From assembly GCA_018056405.1 (NCBI GenBank), contig JAGPFT010000137.1, forward strand, positions 1 to 7,341: a DNA stretch of 7,341 bases. The letters run 5' to 3'. Made by a program: the position numbers and the translations under genes. Numbering within the stretch: the stretch's first letter is position 1; each line of letters begins with the position of its first letter. The stretch is from Anaerolineae bacterium (GTDB lineage Bacteria > Chloroflexota > Anaerolineae > Aggregatilineales > Aggregatilineaceae). This document shows positions 1 to 4,877 of this stretch, piece after piece. The notes beneath the pieces were generated by a model that saw only the letters and a list, made by a program, of their open reading frames with translations, ran no database searches and had not been told where the DNA came from.

Positions 1-150
1 GCCCGCGAAGAGGTCGAGAAGTTCCGCCCGCTGCTGGAGCAATCCTATTCGGTCGTTGAGTGGGTCGTGACCCAGCTTTCGCCAGCATTGGGCGTGCACA
101 GCGGGCCAGGCACGGTCGGGATCAGCATCATCCCTGATAGCGCCCCCTGA
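1..150 (+). CDS. DegV family protein, C-terminal fragment
   Basis: The window opens inside a reading frame of 49 codons that ends with TGA at 148-150; the start lies outside. The visible protein has an amphipathic stretch (AREEVEKFRPLLEQS), then VTQLSPALGVHSGPGTVGIS. The late HxGPGxxGI motif (residues 34-41 of the fragment) is the usual C-terminal signature of DegV proteins, where the segment lines the fatty-acid pocket. DegV (FakB-like) proteins bind a fatty acid and, in characterised systems, present it to the kinase FakA for phosphorylation. No FakA is visible here. The short tail after the motif (IIPDSAP) fits a natural family end. Only about one sixth of a typical 280-residue protein is present, so the family call rests on this one motif. 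Confidence 0.7.
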   Translation, partial: AREEVEKFRPLLEQSYSVVEWVVTQLSPALGVHSGPGTVGISIIPDSAP

Positions 151-181
151 TCGTCCATCCGATTATTCTCGCTGAACAGGT

Positions 182-205
182 AGGAGCGTATGGGCATACG
201 CTCCT
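182..205 (+). terminator. Strong hairpin after the DegV gene, possible terminator
   Basis: AGGAGCGTAT (182-191) and ATACGCTCCT (196-205) form a perfect 10-bp stem around a GGGC loop, 31 nt after the DegV stop. Only two T residues follow (205-206), so there is no proper U tract, and it may be a weak or factor-assisted terminator. It lies before the chosen start of the next gene and just upstream of the alternative ATG at 215, so it could instead act in that gene's leader. Confidence 0.4.
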
Positions 206-234
206 TGTGGATGTATGGGGTTTCTCAGAGACGC

Positions 235-240
235 AGAGGA
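235..240 (+). promoter_or_regulatory. Shine-Dalgarno site that sets the URO-D-like gene start
   Basis: AGAGGA lies 7 nt before the ATG at 248. The in-frame ATG at 215 has no purine-rich site in front of it and sits just after the hairpin, so 248 is the better start. The 11 extra residues of the longer reading (MGFLRDAEDRA) do not look like part of the fold. Confidence 0.6.
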
Positions 241-247
241 TCGCGCC

Positions 248-1285
248 ATGTCGGAACAGGCATGGGACAACTTCCTGATCGCGGCGCAGGGCGGCCAGCC
301 AGAGCGCATACCGGTGGCGATGGAGGCGGACTGCGGCTTCATCGCCAGCGCGTTCGGTATGAACACGCTCGACTTCTTCCTCTACCCCGATCGCTGGCTG
401 CGCGCCTACCTCGCCCTGATCGCCCGCTTCCCCGATGTGGTGTTCCTGCCGGGATTCTGGGTCGAGTACGGCACAGCCGCCGAAGCGAGTGCCTTCGGCG
501 CGCCGGTGGTCTGGCGGCAGGACGAAGCGCCCGCCGTTCGCCCTCTGGCTCTGCCCCTGGCCGACTGGCGTCACCTGCCGCGCCCCGATCCCTACTCGGA
601 CGGGCTGATGGCCTTCGCGTTGCGCCGCATTCTGAACCTGGAGCAGGGCGGTGAATTGCCGGAGCCGCACCGCATCCGTTTCGTGGCGGCGCGCGGGCCG
701 TTCACCATCGCCTCGCATCTTTTCGGCGCGACCCATTTCCTGGCTACTCTGGCCGGGGGGCGCAACGAAGCGCGCATTGCGGCGGATGTGCTGGAGCTTC
801 TGACCGAGACGACGCTCCGCTTCCTTCAGGCGCAGCTTGGCTGTCTGCGCGAGCCGTGGGGCGTGATGCTGCTTGACGATGCCGTGGGGATGCTGTCGCC
901 GGGGCTGTTCGAGTCTGTTGCTCGCCCGCTGCTAGAGCGCATTTTCGCCACCTTCGACGGCCTGATCCGCATCTACCACAACGACACGCCCTGCGAGCAC
1001 CTGCTGCCCTACTTCGCTGGCCTGAGTTTCGAGGTGTTCCACCTCAGTCATCGCGTGTCCATCGCTGAGGCGCGCGCCTTGATCGGCCCGGACATCGTGC
1101 TAATGGGCAATGTGCCCTCGCAAGAGGTGATGGCGCGCGGCACCCCGCAGCAGGTGGCAGAGGCGGCGCGCGAGTGCATCTTCCAGGCGGACGGTACCGG
1201 ACTCATCCTGGCACCGGGCGGCGGTCTCAGCGCCGGTACCCCCGCGCGCAACATTGACGCGCTGGTCAGCGCGGCGCTGTACTGA
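248..1285 (+). CDS. Uroporphyrinogen decarboxylase-fold (URO-D superfamily) protein
   Basis: A 345-residue protein of the URO-D/methyltransferase TIM-barrel superfamily. Family landmarks are FLPGFWVEYG (66-75), RIYHNDTPCEHLLPYF (241-256), VLMGNVPSQ (284-292) followed by the GTP-QQVAEAA helix (298-307), and LAPGGGLSAGTPARNI (321-336), which parallels the usual SPGCGxPPGTPxxN end. Length fits the family. It is not HemE: the N-terminal RQAGRY-type motif of true uroporphyrinogen decarboxylases is absent. Corrinoid methyltransferases of this fold (MtaA/MtbA type) bind zinc through HxC and a late Cys; here these positions read H244-N-D246 and G325, so that zinc site is incomplete. Substrate is therefore unknown; a demethylase-like or ligand-binding role is possible. 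A nucleotidase gene follows 40 bp later on the same strand, probably in one transcript. Confidence 0.85.
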   Translation: MSEQAWDNFLIAAQGGQPERIPVAMEADCGFIASAFGMNTLDFFLYPDRWLRAYLALIARFPDVVFLPGFWVEYGTAAEASAFGAPVVWRQDEAPAVRPLALPLADWRHLPRPDPYSDGLMAFALRRILNLEQGGELPEPHRIRFVAARGPFTIASHLFGATHFLATLAGGRNEARIAADVLELLTETTLRFLQAQLGCLREPWGVMLLDDAVGMLSPGLFESVARPLLERIFATFDGLIRIYHNDTPCEHLLPYFAGLSFEVFHLSHRVSIAEARALIGPDIVLMGNVPSQEVMARGTPQQVAEAARECIFQADGTGLILAPGGGLSAGTPARNIDALVSAALY

Positions 1286-1325
1286 GCGGCGTGGCCTCTC
1301 AGCCGCACCCTTGATGGAGACCCTC

Positions 1326-1874
1326 ATGCGCATTCTGGTGGACATGGACGGCGTGCTGGCCGACTTCGAGCGAGGCTTCGAGGAGGCATGGCGGGCCGTC
1401 TACCCCGATCTGCCGGTCGTGCCGGCGGCGGAGCGACGCCATCTCCTGGTGCAGGACGAGTACCCGCCGGAATGGCGCGGTCATGTCCACGCCATCTTCC
1501 ACGCGCCGGGCTTCTTCCGTGCGCTGCCGCCGGTTCCTGGCGGGCGGGGGGCACTTGAGGCGCTGCTGGCGCTGGGCTGCGATGTGCGCCTGTGCACCAC
1601 ACCGCTGCTCGATTACCGGCACTGCGTGGTCGAGAAATACGAGTGGGTGGAGCGCGAGCTAGGCCCGGCCTGGTTAGACCGGCTGATCCTGACCCGCGAC
1701 AAGACGATCATCCGCGCCGACGTGCTGATTGACGACCGCCCACAGCTTGACGGAACCGATGCGCCCACCTGGGAGCACATCCTCTACGACCAGCCGTACA
1801 ACCGCACTGACCGGGGCAAGCGCCGCCTGACGTGGCAGACGTGGCGGGCGGTGCTCTTCCCGGATGGGGTGTAG
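1326..1874 (+). CDS. 5'(3')-deoxyribonucleotidase, HAD superfamily (NT5C type)
   Basis: A 182-residue HAD hydrolase of the cytosolic 5'(3')-deoxyribonucleotidase family (NT5C, Pfam 5_nucleotid_C-like), which dephosphorylates deoxyribonucleoside monophosphates and so trims dNTP pools. All HAD motifs are visible: DMDGVLADF (6-14; D6 nucleophile, D8 acid/base), CTTP (90-93) followed by the substrate-loop helix, K126 in TRDK, and the Mg-binding LIDDRP (134-139). The late HILYDQPYNR (151-160) matches the family's conserved end, where a bound-substrate loop precedes tryptophans. GGAG (1316-1319) lies 6 nt before ATG 1326; an in-frame ATG at 1314 would add four residues but would include that site. 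No own promoter is seen in the 40-bp gap after the URO-D-like gene. Exact substrate preference cannot be read from sequence. Confidence 0.88.
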   Translation: MRILVDMDGVLADFERGFEEAWRAVYPDLPVVPAAERRHLLVQDEYPPEWRGHVHAIFHAPGFFRALPPVPGGRGALEALLALGCDVRLCTTPLLDYRHCVVEKYEWVERELGPAWLDRLILTRDKTIIRADVLIDDRPQLDGTDAPTWEHILYDQPYNRTDRGKRRLTWQTWRAVLFPDGV

Positions 1875-1923
1875 TAGACTACCCCTAATGCGCCCTGACG
1901 ATCATGATCAGCAGCCGCTTGTC

Positions 1924-1947
1924 GGGGCGGGTTTGCAAACCCGCCCC
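1924..1947. repeat. 24-bp perfect palindrome
   Basis: GGGGCGGGTTTG (1924-1935) is followed at once by its exact reverse complement CAAACCCGCCCC (1936-1947). It lies 49 bp after the nucleotidase stop, in the gap between convergent genes. I recall very similar GGGCGGGTTTGNAAACCCGCCC elements as dispersed intergenic repeats in Chloroflexota and cyanobacteria. As RNA it could fold from either strand and may help end transcription from both sides, though no U tract follows. Confidence 0.75.
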
Positions 1948-1950
1948 TAG

Positions 1951-2084
1951 GCCTCTCCCCTTCAATCCCCCTCTCCAGCCGAGCTAGAGAGGGGGACTTT
2001 GATCGGCTGGTGCGGCGCTTCCCCCTCTCCAGCCGAGCCAGAGAGGGGGCGGCGAGGCGCGCCAGCGCCAAGCGGGGGTGAGGC
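1951..2084. repeat. Composite palindromic repeat, copy A
   Basis: An outer inverted repeat, GCCTCTCCCC (1951-1960) against GGGGTGAGGC (2075-2084) with one mismatch, encloses three hairpins. Two are near-identical 29-bp units starting 54 bp apart: CCCCCTCTC (1967-1975) with GAGAGGGGG (1987-1995), and CCCCCTCTC (2021-2029) with GAGAGGGGG (2041-2049). They differ at one base of the loop region (T1985 versus C2039). The third is GGCGC (2056-2060) with GCGCC (2065-2069). It fills the space between convergent genes and ends 6 bp before the stop codon of the reverse-strand gene. The same architecture recurs at 4282-4379 and, in part, at 4607-4796. Confidence 0.8.
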
Positions 2085-2090
2085 TATGTG

Positions 2091-2699
2091 TCAGCGCGGG
2101 AAGACGGATAACTGGTACGCCCCGGTCGCGCTCCCCTCTTGCGCGGCCTCCACCACCAGCCGGTAGTCGCCATCCTGCGGCAGCACGACGATCAGCGCCA
2201 TGCCGGAAGCCAGCGCCTCCCCGGAGGGCGTATACAGGGTCAGCCGGGGCACCAGCGCGCTGCCAGACAGCGGCTCAGCGGCGATCTCCCACACATCATC
2301 CGCCCGGCCAGGGAACCGGTAGCCGTGCCGCGCTCCGGCCAAAGCCAGCTCGTTCTTGATCAGGGCGGGCGTGGTATGTGCCGCGAAGGTTACGTCAGGC
2401 GGCCAGTCCCCGCTCGCGTTCTGCGCAGCCTCCGCTGTCGCGGAGCTTGTGGCGCTCGCGCCAGGACTGGGCAGCGGTTCCTCGTCCGGGCCGTCCAGCC
2501 GTGCCAGCAGCGCGATCAGCGCGATCAGCAGCACGATGGGCAGCGCGAATGCCCCCCCATAGACGACCCAACGCGCACGCCGCCATCGCTCCGGCGGGTC
2601 GGGCCAGTCGCCATCCTCCGCATAGGGGTCAGCACCAGGATCATCGCTGTCGTAGAGCGGATAGTCCGCGCTGTCTTCCCCTGGATCGTAGTGTACCAT
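2091..2699 (-). CDS. Single-pass membrane protein with PPC-like C-terminal domain
   Basis: A 202-residue protein of unassigned function. Residues 1-38 are strongly acidic and rich in Asp, Pro and Tyr; a basic RWRRAR patch (38-43) precedes one hydrophobic helix (44-66, WVVYGGAFALPIVLLIAL onward). The positive-inside rule puts the acidic N-terminus in the cytoplasm. A low-complexity Pro/Ser/Ala/Thr linker (70-97) leads to a C-terminal domain (about 113-202) resembling the bacterial pre-peptidase C-terminal (PPC) beta-sandwich: YRFPGRADDVWEI, RLTLYTPSGEALASG, LPQDGDYRLVV and TGAYQLSVFP follow the PPC pattern of F-x-G-x-x-D, L-x-L-Y-x-P-x-G, L-P-x-x-G-x-Y and T-G-x-Y-x-L. I chose ATG 2699, 19 bp after the upstream NERD-like gene; a TTG at 2729 would overlap that gene by 11 bases. 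Neither start has a clear Shine-Dalgarno site. Confidence 0.72.
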   Translation of the reverse strand: MVHYDPGEDSADYPLYDSDDPGADPYAEDGDWPDPPERWRRARWVVYGGAFALPIVLLIALIALLARLDGPDEEPLPSPGASATSSATAEAAQNASGDWPPDVTFAAHTTPALIKNELALAGARHGYRFPGRADDVWEIAAEPLSGSALVPRLTLYTPSGEALASGMALIVVLPQDGDYRLVVEAAQEGSATGAYQLSVFPR

Positions 2700-2718
2700 G
2701 AGCCAGACTCGCCCCGCG

Positions 2719-3441
2719 TCACCCGTCAATGATGGCGCTGACCGTCTGCTGGGCCATTTGCGGGGTAATGCGGTCGTCAGTCAGGTAGTCGCGGCGCATA
2801 ATCTGGTAGAGTGTGGGGATTTCGCAGATAGGCACTACCGGCCCATCGGCGGAGAGGCGCACGTTGGGCGAGGTGAAAACCACAATGGCATAGACCGGCA
2901 CATTCTCCAGCCCGTGCTGGGCGAGGAACTTGCGCAGCGCGACCACATCGCGCACCACCTCGCGGGTGGGGTTGGTTCTGGCGGAGCGCAGCTTGCCGTC
3001 GCGCGCCTGGTTGATCCACTCGGCCCGTTCGTTGATCCACGTGCCAGCGTAGTCCACAATGCGAAAGACCAGCACCCCCGGCGGGCCAACCAGCACAGCA
3101 TCAATATATCCCACGTGGCGCTTGCTGACGTTGCGCAGGTAGGTGAAACGCTCGTCGAGGAACTGGCTCATCCCCTCGCCCACCGCGTAGGCCAGCGGGT
3201 TATCTTTCTGGAGGGTCAGGGCGCGGTACACGAAGACCAGGCCGACCACCAGGGCCACGACTCCGCCCACAATCAGCAATATCTGGAACAGGTCGAAGAA
3301 GAATGAATCCCACAGCGGGAAGAAGATGAACAACACGCCCAGAGCGACGGCAATTGCCCCACCAAAGAAGGCCAGGCCGCCCAGAAAAAGGTAGTAGCGC
3401 CCGCGCCGGGTGATGTTCTGGGAAGGATTGATGTTCTGCAT
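2719..3441 (-). CDS. NERD-like domain membrane protein, active-site residues lost
   Basis: A 240-residue protein with two N-terminal hydrophobic helices (about 16-41 and 51-75), the first preceded by basic ITRRGRY, then a soluble domain (about 85-205) that resembles NERD (nuclease-related) domains. Matches to the NERD pattern are VGEGMSQFLDERFTYLRNVS (87-106), YIDAVLVGPPGVLVF (112-126) and an aromatic-Gly turn (DYAGTW, 130-135), then NPTREVVRDVVALRKFL and VPVYAIVVF. In NERD and related PD-(D/E)xK folds the strand after GPxGV carries E-x-K; here it reads R127-I-V129, so nuclease activity is unlikely although E89 and D114 remain. It may be a structural or binding module at the membrane. The downstream PPC-like gene follows 19 bp later (from its ATG), suggesting co-expression. 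The ATG at 3441 has no strong Shine-Dalgarno site, but no other in-frame start is available upstream. Confidence 0.75.
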   Translation of the reverse strand: MQNINPSQNITRRGRYYLFLGGLAFFGGAIAVALGVLFIFFPLWDSFFFDLFQILLIVGGVVALVVGLVFVYRALTLQKDNPLAYAVGEGMSQFLDERFTYLRNVSKRHVGYIDAVLVGPPGVLVFRIVDYAGTWINERAEWINQARDGKLRSARTNPTREVVRDVVALRKFLAQHGLENVPVYAIVVFTSPNVRLSADGPVVPICEIPTLYQIMRRDYLTDDRITPQMAQQTVSAIIDG

Positions 3442-3502
3442 CGCACGCTCAGCCTGTCGTTCATGCGCCGCGCACCGCGCGCGGTTGCCGCCATCAGGCG
3501 CA

Positions 3503-3518
3503 CCGTCTCGCCAGACGG
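3503..3518 (-). terminator. Small hairpin between the response regulator and NERD-like genes
   Basis: CCGTCT (3503-3508) and AGACGG (3513-3518) form a 6-bp stem with a 4-base loop, 32 nt past the response-regulator stop in transcription order. No T run follows. On the same strand TACAAT (3530-3525) resembles a -10 box about 84 nt before the NERD-like start, but I see no matching -35. The gap may therefore separate two transcripts, but the evidence is weak. Confidence 0.2.
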
Positions 3519-3550
3519 CGGGAGATTGTAGCGCCCAAGCCGCCCGCCGC

Positions 3551-4174
3551 CTATGACTCGGCGGAGCCAGGCCGCGAAGCCGGAGCCGCCAGTTTGCTTT
3601 CGGGCGCTGCTTCCCGCGTGGAGAGGTTGGCGGCGGAGCCAGAGCCGCCAGGGGCGACGGCGGCAGATGCGCCGGGCGTCTGCGGCCCGGCGACCTGCTC
3701 GGCAGCGCGGCGGCGTGCGGCGGCCAACGCCTGGCGACGCGCGATCAGCCCGTCAAGCTGCGTTCGCAGGTCCGACATGGCAGGCAGCGGTTTTTCGAGC
3801 AGCAGATCCGCCTGGGAGATGAGCATGATCTGCTTCTCTTGCTCCGGCGAAATGCGGTAGGCGGTGATGAGCACGATGGCGATGTCGCCGAGCTTGGGGC
3901 TGCGCCGGATGCGCGCGGCAACATGGTGCCCGTCCACACCGGGCAGCCGGATGTCCAGGATCGCCAGCTCCGGTAGCTCGCCGCTATAGGTGCCGGCGTC
4001 CACGCTGTCCACCCACTGCACGGCCTCGGCCCCGTCCACAAAGGCCACACCGTCAATGCCCCAAAGCTGGAACATTGTCACCAGGACGTCGTAGATATCC
4101 GGCTCGTCATCTACTACCATCCACGTCGCCAACGCCCTGCTCCTCTGCGCCGCACGTGCTGCGCTCATCGTCAT
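3551..4174 (-). CDS. Single-domain response regulator (CheY-like receiver) with disordered tail
   Basis: A 207-residue protein with one receiver domain (about 16-140). The full phosphorylation site is present: acidic pair D22-D23, phospho-acceptor D74 (LAILDIRLPGVDG), T104 (VLITAY) and K128 (LLLEKPLP). After the domain comes a basic helix with RRQ and RRR clusters (about 134-160) and an Ala/Pro/Ser/Gly-rich tail of some 45 residues. There is no DNA-binding or enzymatic output domain, so it probably acts by protein contact, as CheY- or Spo0F-like regulators do. No histidine kinase is in the window. The frame is open back to 4288, but the extra residues run into the palindromic repeat at 4282 and do not look like protein, so I start at ATG 4174; ATG 4168 is equally possible. 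NERD-like and PPC-like membrane genes follow on the same strand. Confidence 0.88.
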   Translation of the reverse strand: MTMSAARAAQRSRALATWMVVDDEPDIYDVLVTMFQLWGIDGVAFVDGAEAVQWVDSVDAGTYSGELPELAILDIRLPGVDGHHVAARIRRSPKLGDIAIVLITAYRISPEQEKQIMLISQADLLLEKPLPAMSDLRTQLDGLIARRQALAAARRRAAEQVAGPQTPGASAAVAPGGSGSAANLSTREAAPESKLAAPASRPGSAES

Positions 4175-4187
4175 GACTGCGCACCAG

Positions 4188-4215
4188 TTTACAATAAAGG
4201 CTGCTCCATGAGCAA
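4188..4215 (-). promoter_or_regulatory. Weak candidate promoter for the response regulator
   Basis: On the reverse strand TTGCTC (4215-4210) and TGTAAA (4193-4188) are 16 bp apart and match the sigma-70 consensus at three and four of six positions. Transcription would begin only a few bases before ATG 4174, which would give a nearly leaderless mRNA and fit the absence of a Shine-Dalgarno site there. Confidence 0.25.
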
Positions 4216-4281
4216 CCGAGGGGAAAAGAGGTGCACATGGGTGCGTTCGGATTTGGGGGCAGGTGCAGAGATCGGTTGCAG

Positions 4282-4379
4282 ACCTCACCCCCCGGCCCCC
4301 TCTCCATATATGGAGAGAGGGAGTAAGTATCTGGCTAAGTCCCCTCTCCGCGTGTGGAGAGGGGATTGAGGGGTGAGGT
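4282..4379. repeat. Composite palindromic repeat, copy B
   Basis: A perfect 10-bp outer inverted repeat, ACCTCACCCC (4282-4291) against GGGGTGAGGT (4370-4379), encloses two hairpins. The first is an 18-bp perfect palindrome, CTCTCCATA (4300-4308) with TATGGAGAG (4309-4317), extended by a C/G stem with one bulge. The second is CCCCTCTCC (4341-4349) with GGAGAGGGG (4356-4364). The segment ATTGAGGGGTGAGG (4365-4378) recurs at 4704-4718 with one extra G. The architecture matches 1951-2084. It lies just upstream of the response-regulator gene. Confidence 0.8.
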
Positions 4380-4398
4380 AAGCCCGCGCAGCGGGCTT
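4380..4398. repeat. Short GC-rich hairpin next to repeat copy B
   Basis: AAGCCCGC (4380-4387) and GCGGGCTT (4391-4398) form a perfect 8-bp stem with a GCA loop, directly joined to the right end of repeat copy B. The A/T-rich foot resembles a bidirectional terminator, but no gene is transcribed toward it closely on either strand, so it is more likely part of the repeat mosaic. Confidence 0.6.
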
Positions 4399-4606
4399 CT
4401 CAACCGGTCCATCCCAGAGCGCGCAGTGGTCGCAGAGAAAGCCTCAGAGCTTTTCCGACTTTCCCCTCCGCGTCCTCGTCATCTCAGCGGCTCAAGATCA
4501 CTGCCCCAAAAAGCGAATGCACCCGAAAAGAGGGGTGTGGACAGGCTGGTACTAGGGGCGAAGCACGCGCGTAGAGGCGTTGCTCTGCTGCGCCTGGCTC
4601 TGAACG
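4399..4606. other. Gene-free spacer, degenerate repeat-like sequence
   Basis: The gap 4175-4877 is about 700 bp and I find no credible gene in it; its open frames run through palindromes on one or both strands and encode Arg/Pro/Ser-rich sequence without motifs. Apart from the repeats listed separately, 4399-4606 holds pieces such as GTGGTCGCAGAGAAAGCCTC (4427-4446) and TCCGCGTCCTCGTCATCTCA (4467-4486), which look like decayed arms of a dispersed CGCAGAG-type repeat. No tRNA, promoter or Shine-Dalgarno site stands out here. Confidence 0.5.
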
Positions 4607-4718
4607 CCCCTCCCTCTGGCCCTCTCCCCGGCAAAGCCAGGGAGGGGGAAAACGCCCCATCTGGCGGTCAAAGTCCCCCTCTCTAGCTTGGCTGGAGAGG
4701 GGGATTGAGGGGGTGAGG
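4607..4718. repeat. Palindromic repeat cluster, copy C (left part)
   Basis: Two hairpins. In the first, CCCCTCC (4607-4613) pairs with GGAGGGG (4641-4647) and CTGGC (4616-4620) with GCCAG (4636-4640), leaving a 2-base bulge and a 15-base loop. In the second, CCCCCTCTC (4675-4683) pairs with GAGAGGGGG (4695-4703), with TAGC and GCTG closing a TTG triloop. This 29-bp unit is the reverse complement of the unit at 1967-1995 with a single difference (T4689). It is followed by ATTGAGGGGGTGAGG (4704-4718), as in copy B. Confidence 0.75.
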
Positions 4719-4724
4719 CGCAGG

Positions 4725-4796
4725 CGCTCGGCGATCAGACTTCCGAAGTTTTCGGAAACTTCGGAAGTCTCTTTCGGGGCCGAGCGGGGGTGAGGT
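4725..4796. repeat. Nested hairpin: perfect 15-bp stem inside an 8-bp outer stem
   Basis: AGACTTCCGAAGTTT (4737-4751) and AAACTTCGGAAGTCT (4756-4770) form a perfect 15-bp stem with a TCGG loop. It is enclosed by CGCTCGGC (4725-4732) and GCCGAGCG (4779-4786), an 8-bp outer stem. The right side runs into AGCGGGGGTGAGG (4784-4796), the same motif that ends copy A (2071-2083 there). It lies 108-153 nt beyond the phosphofructokinase stop in transcription order, so it could form in that mRNA's 3' end, but no U run follows on that strand. Confidence 0.75.
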
Positions 4797-4877
4797 TGGC
4801 ACCCCACCAGCCGCCAGTGCCGTCGAGCGGCAAAAGAGCATCAATACACTCTGACCAGCGCAAGGGCAAGCCCTCCA

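Noticed and set aside
128..736. A 202-codon reverse-strand open frame opposite the URO-D-like gene
   Set aside because: It is Arg/Gly/Gln-rich with no family motif and lies antisense to a gene with clear URO-D landmarks; a shadow frame of G+C-rich DNA.
2698..3306. A 202-codon forward open frame rich in His, Val and Gln
   Set aside because: It is antisense to the NERD-like gene, whose helices and motifs are convincing, and has no motif of its own.
4175..4288. N-terminal extension of the response regulator
   Set aside because: The extra 38 residues are Cys/His/Pro-rich, overlap the repeat's edge and a possible promoter, and the receiver fold is complete from ATG 4174.
4354..4686. A possible 110-residue protein in the long gap
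   Set aside because: It begins inside a CCCCTCTCC hairpin and runs through several palindromes, has no Shine-Dalgarno site or motif, and is Arg/Pro/Ser-rich noise.
4282..4796. CRISPR array
   Set aside because: The repeated blocks are hairpins of varying length and orientation without uniform spacers, and no cas gene is present.
4484..4807. A possible 107-residue reverse-strand protein in the long gap
   Set aside because: It starts within the GGGGGTGAGG repeat and is made largely of repeat sequence, with no conserved pattern.
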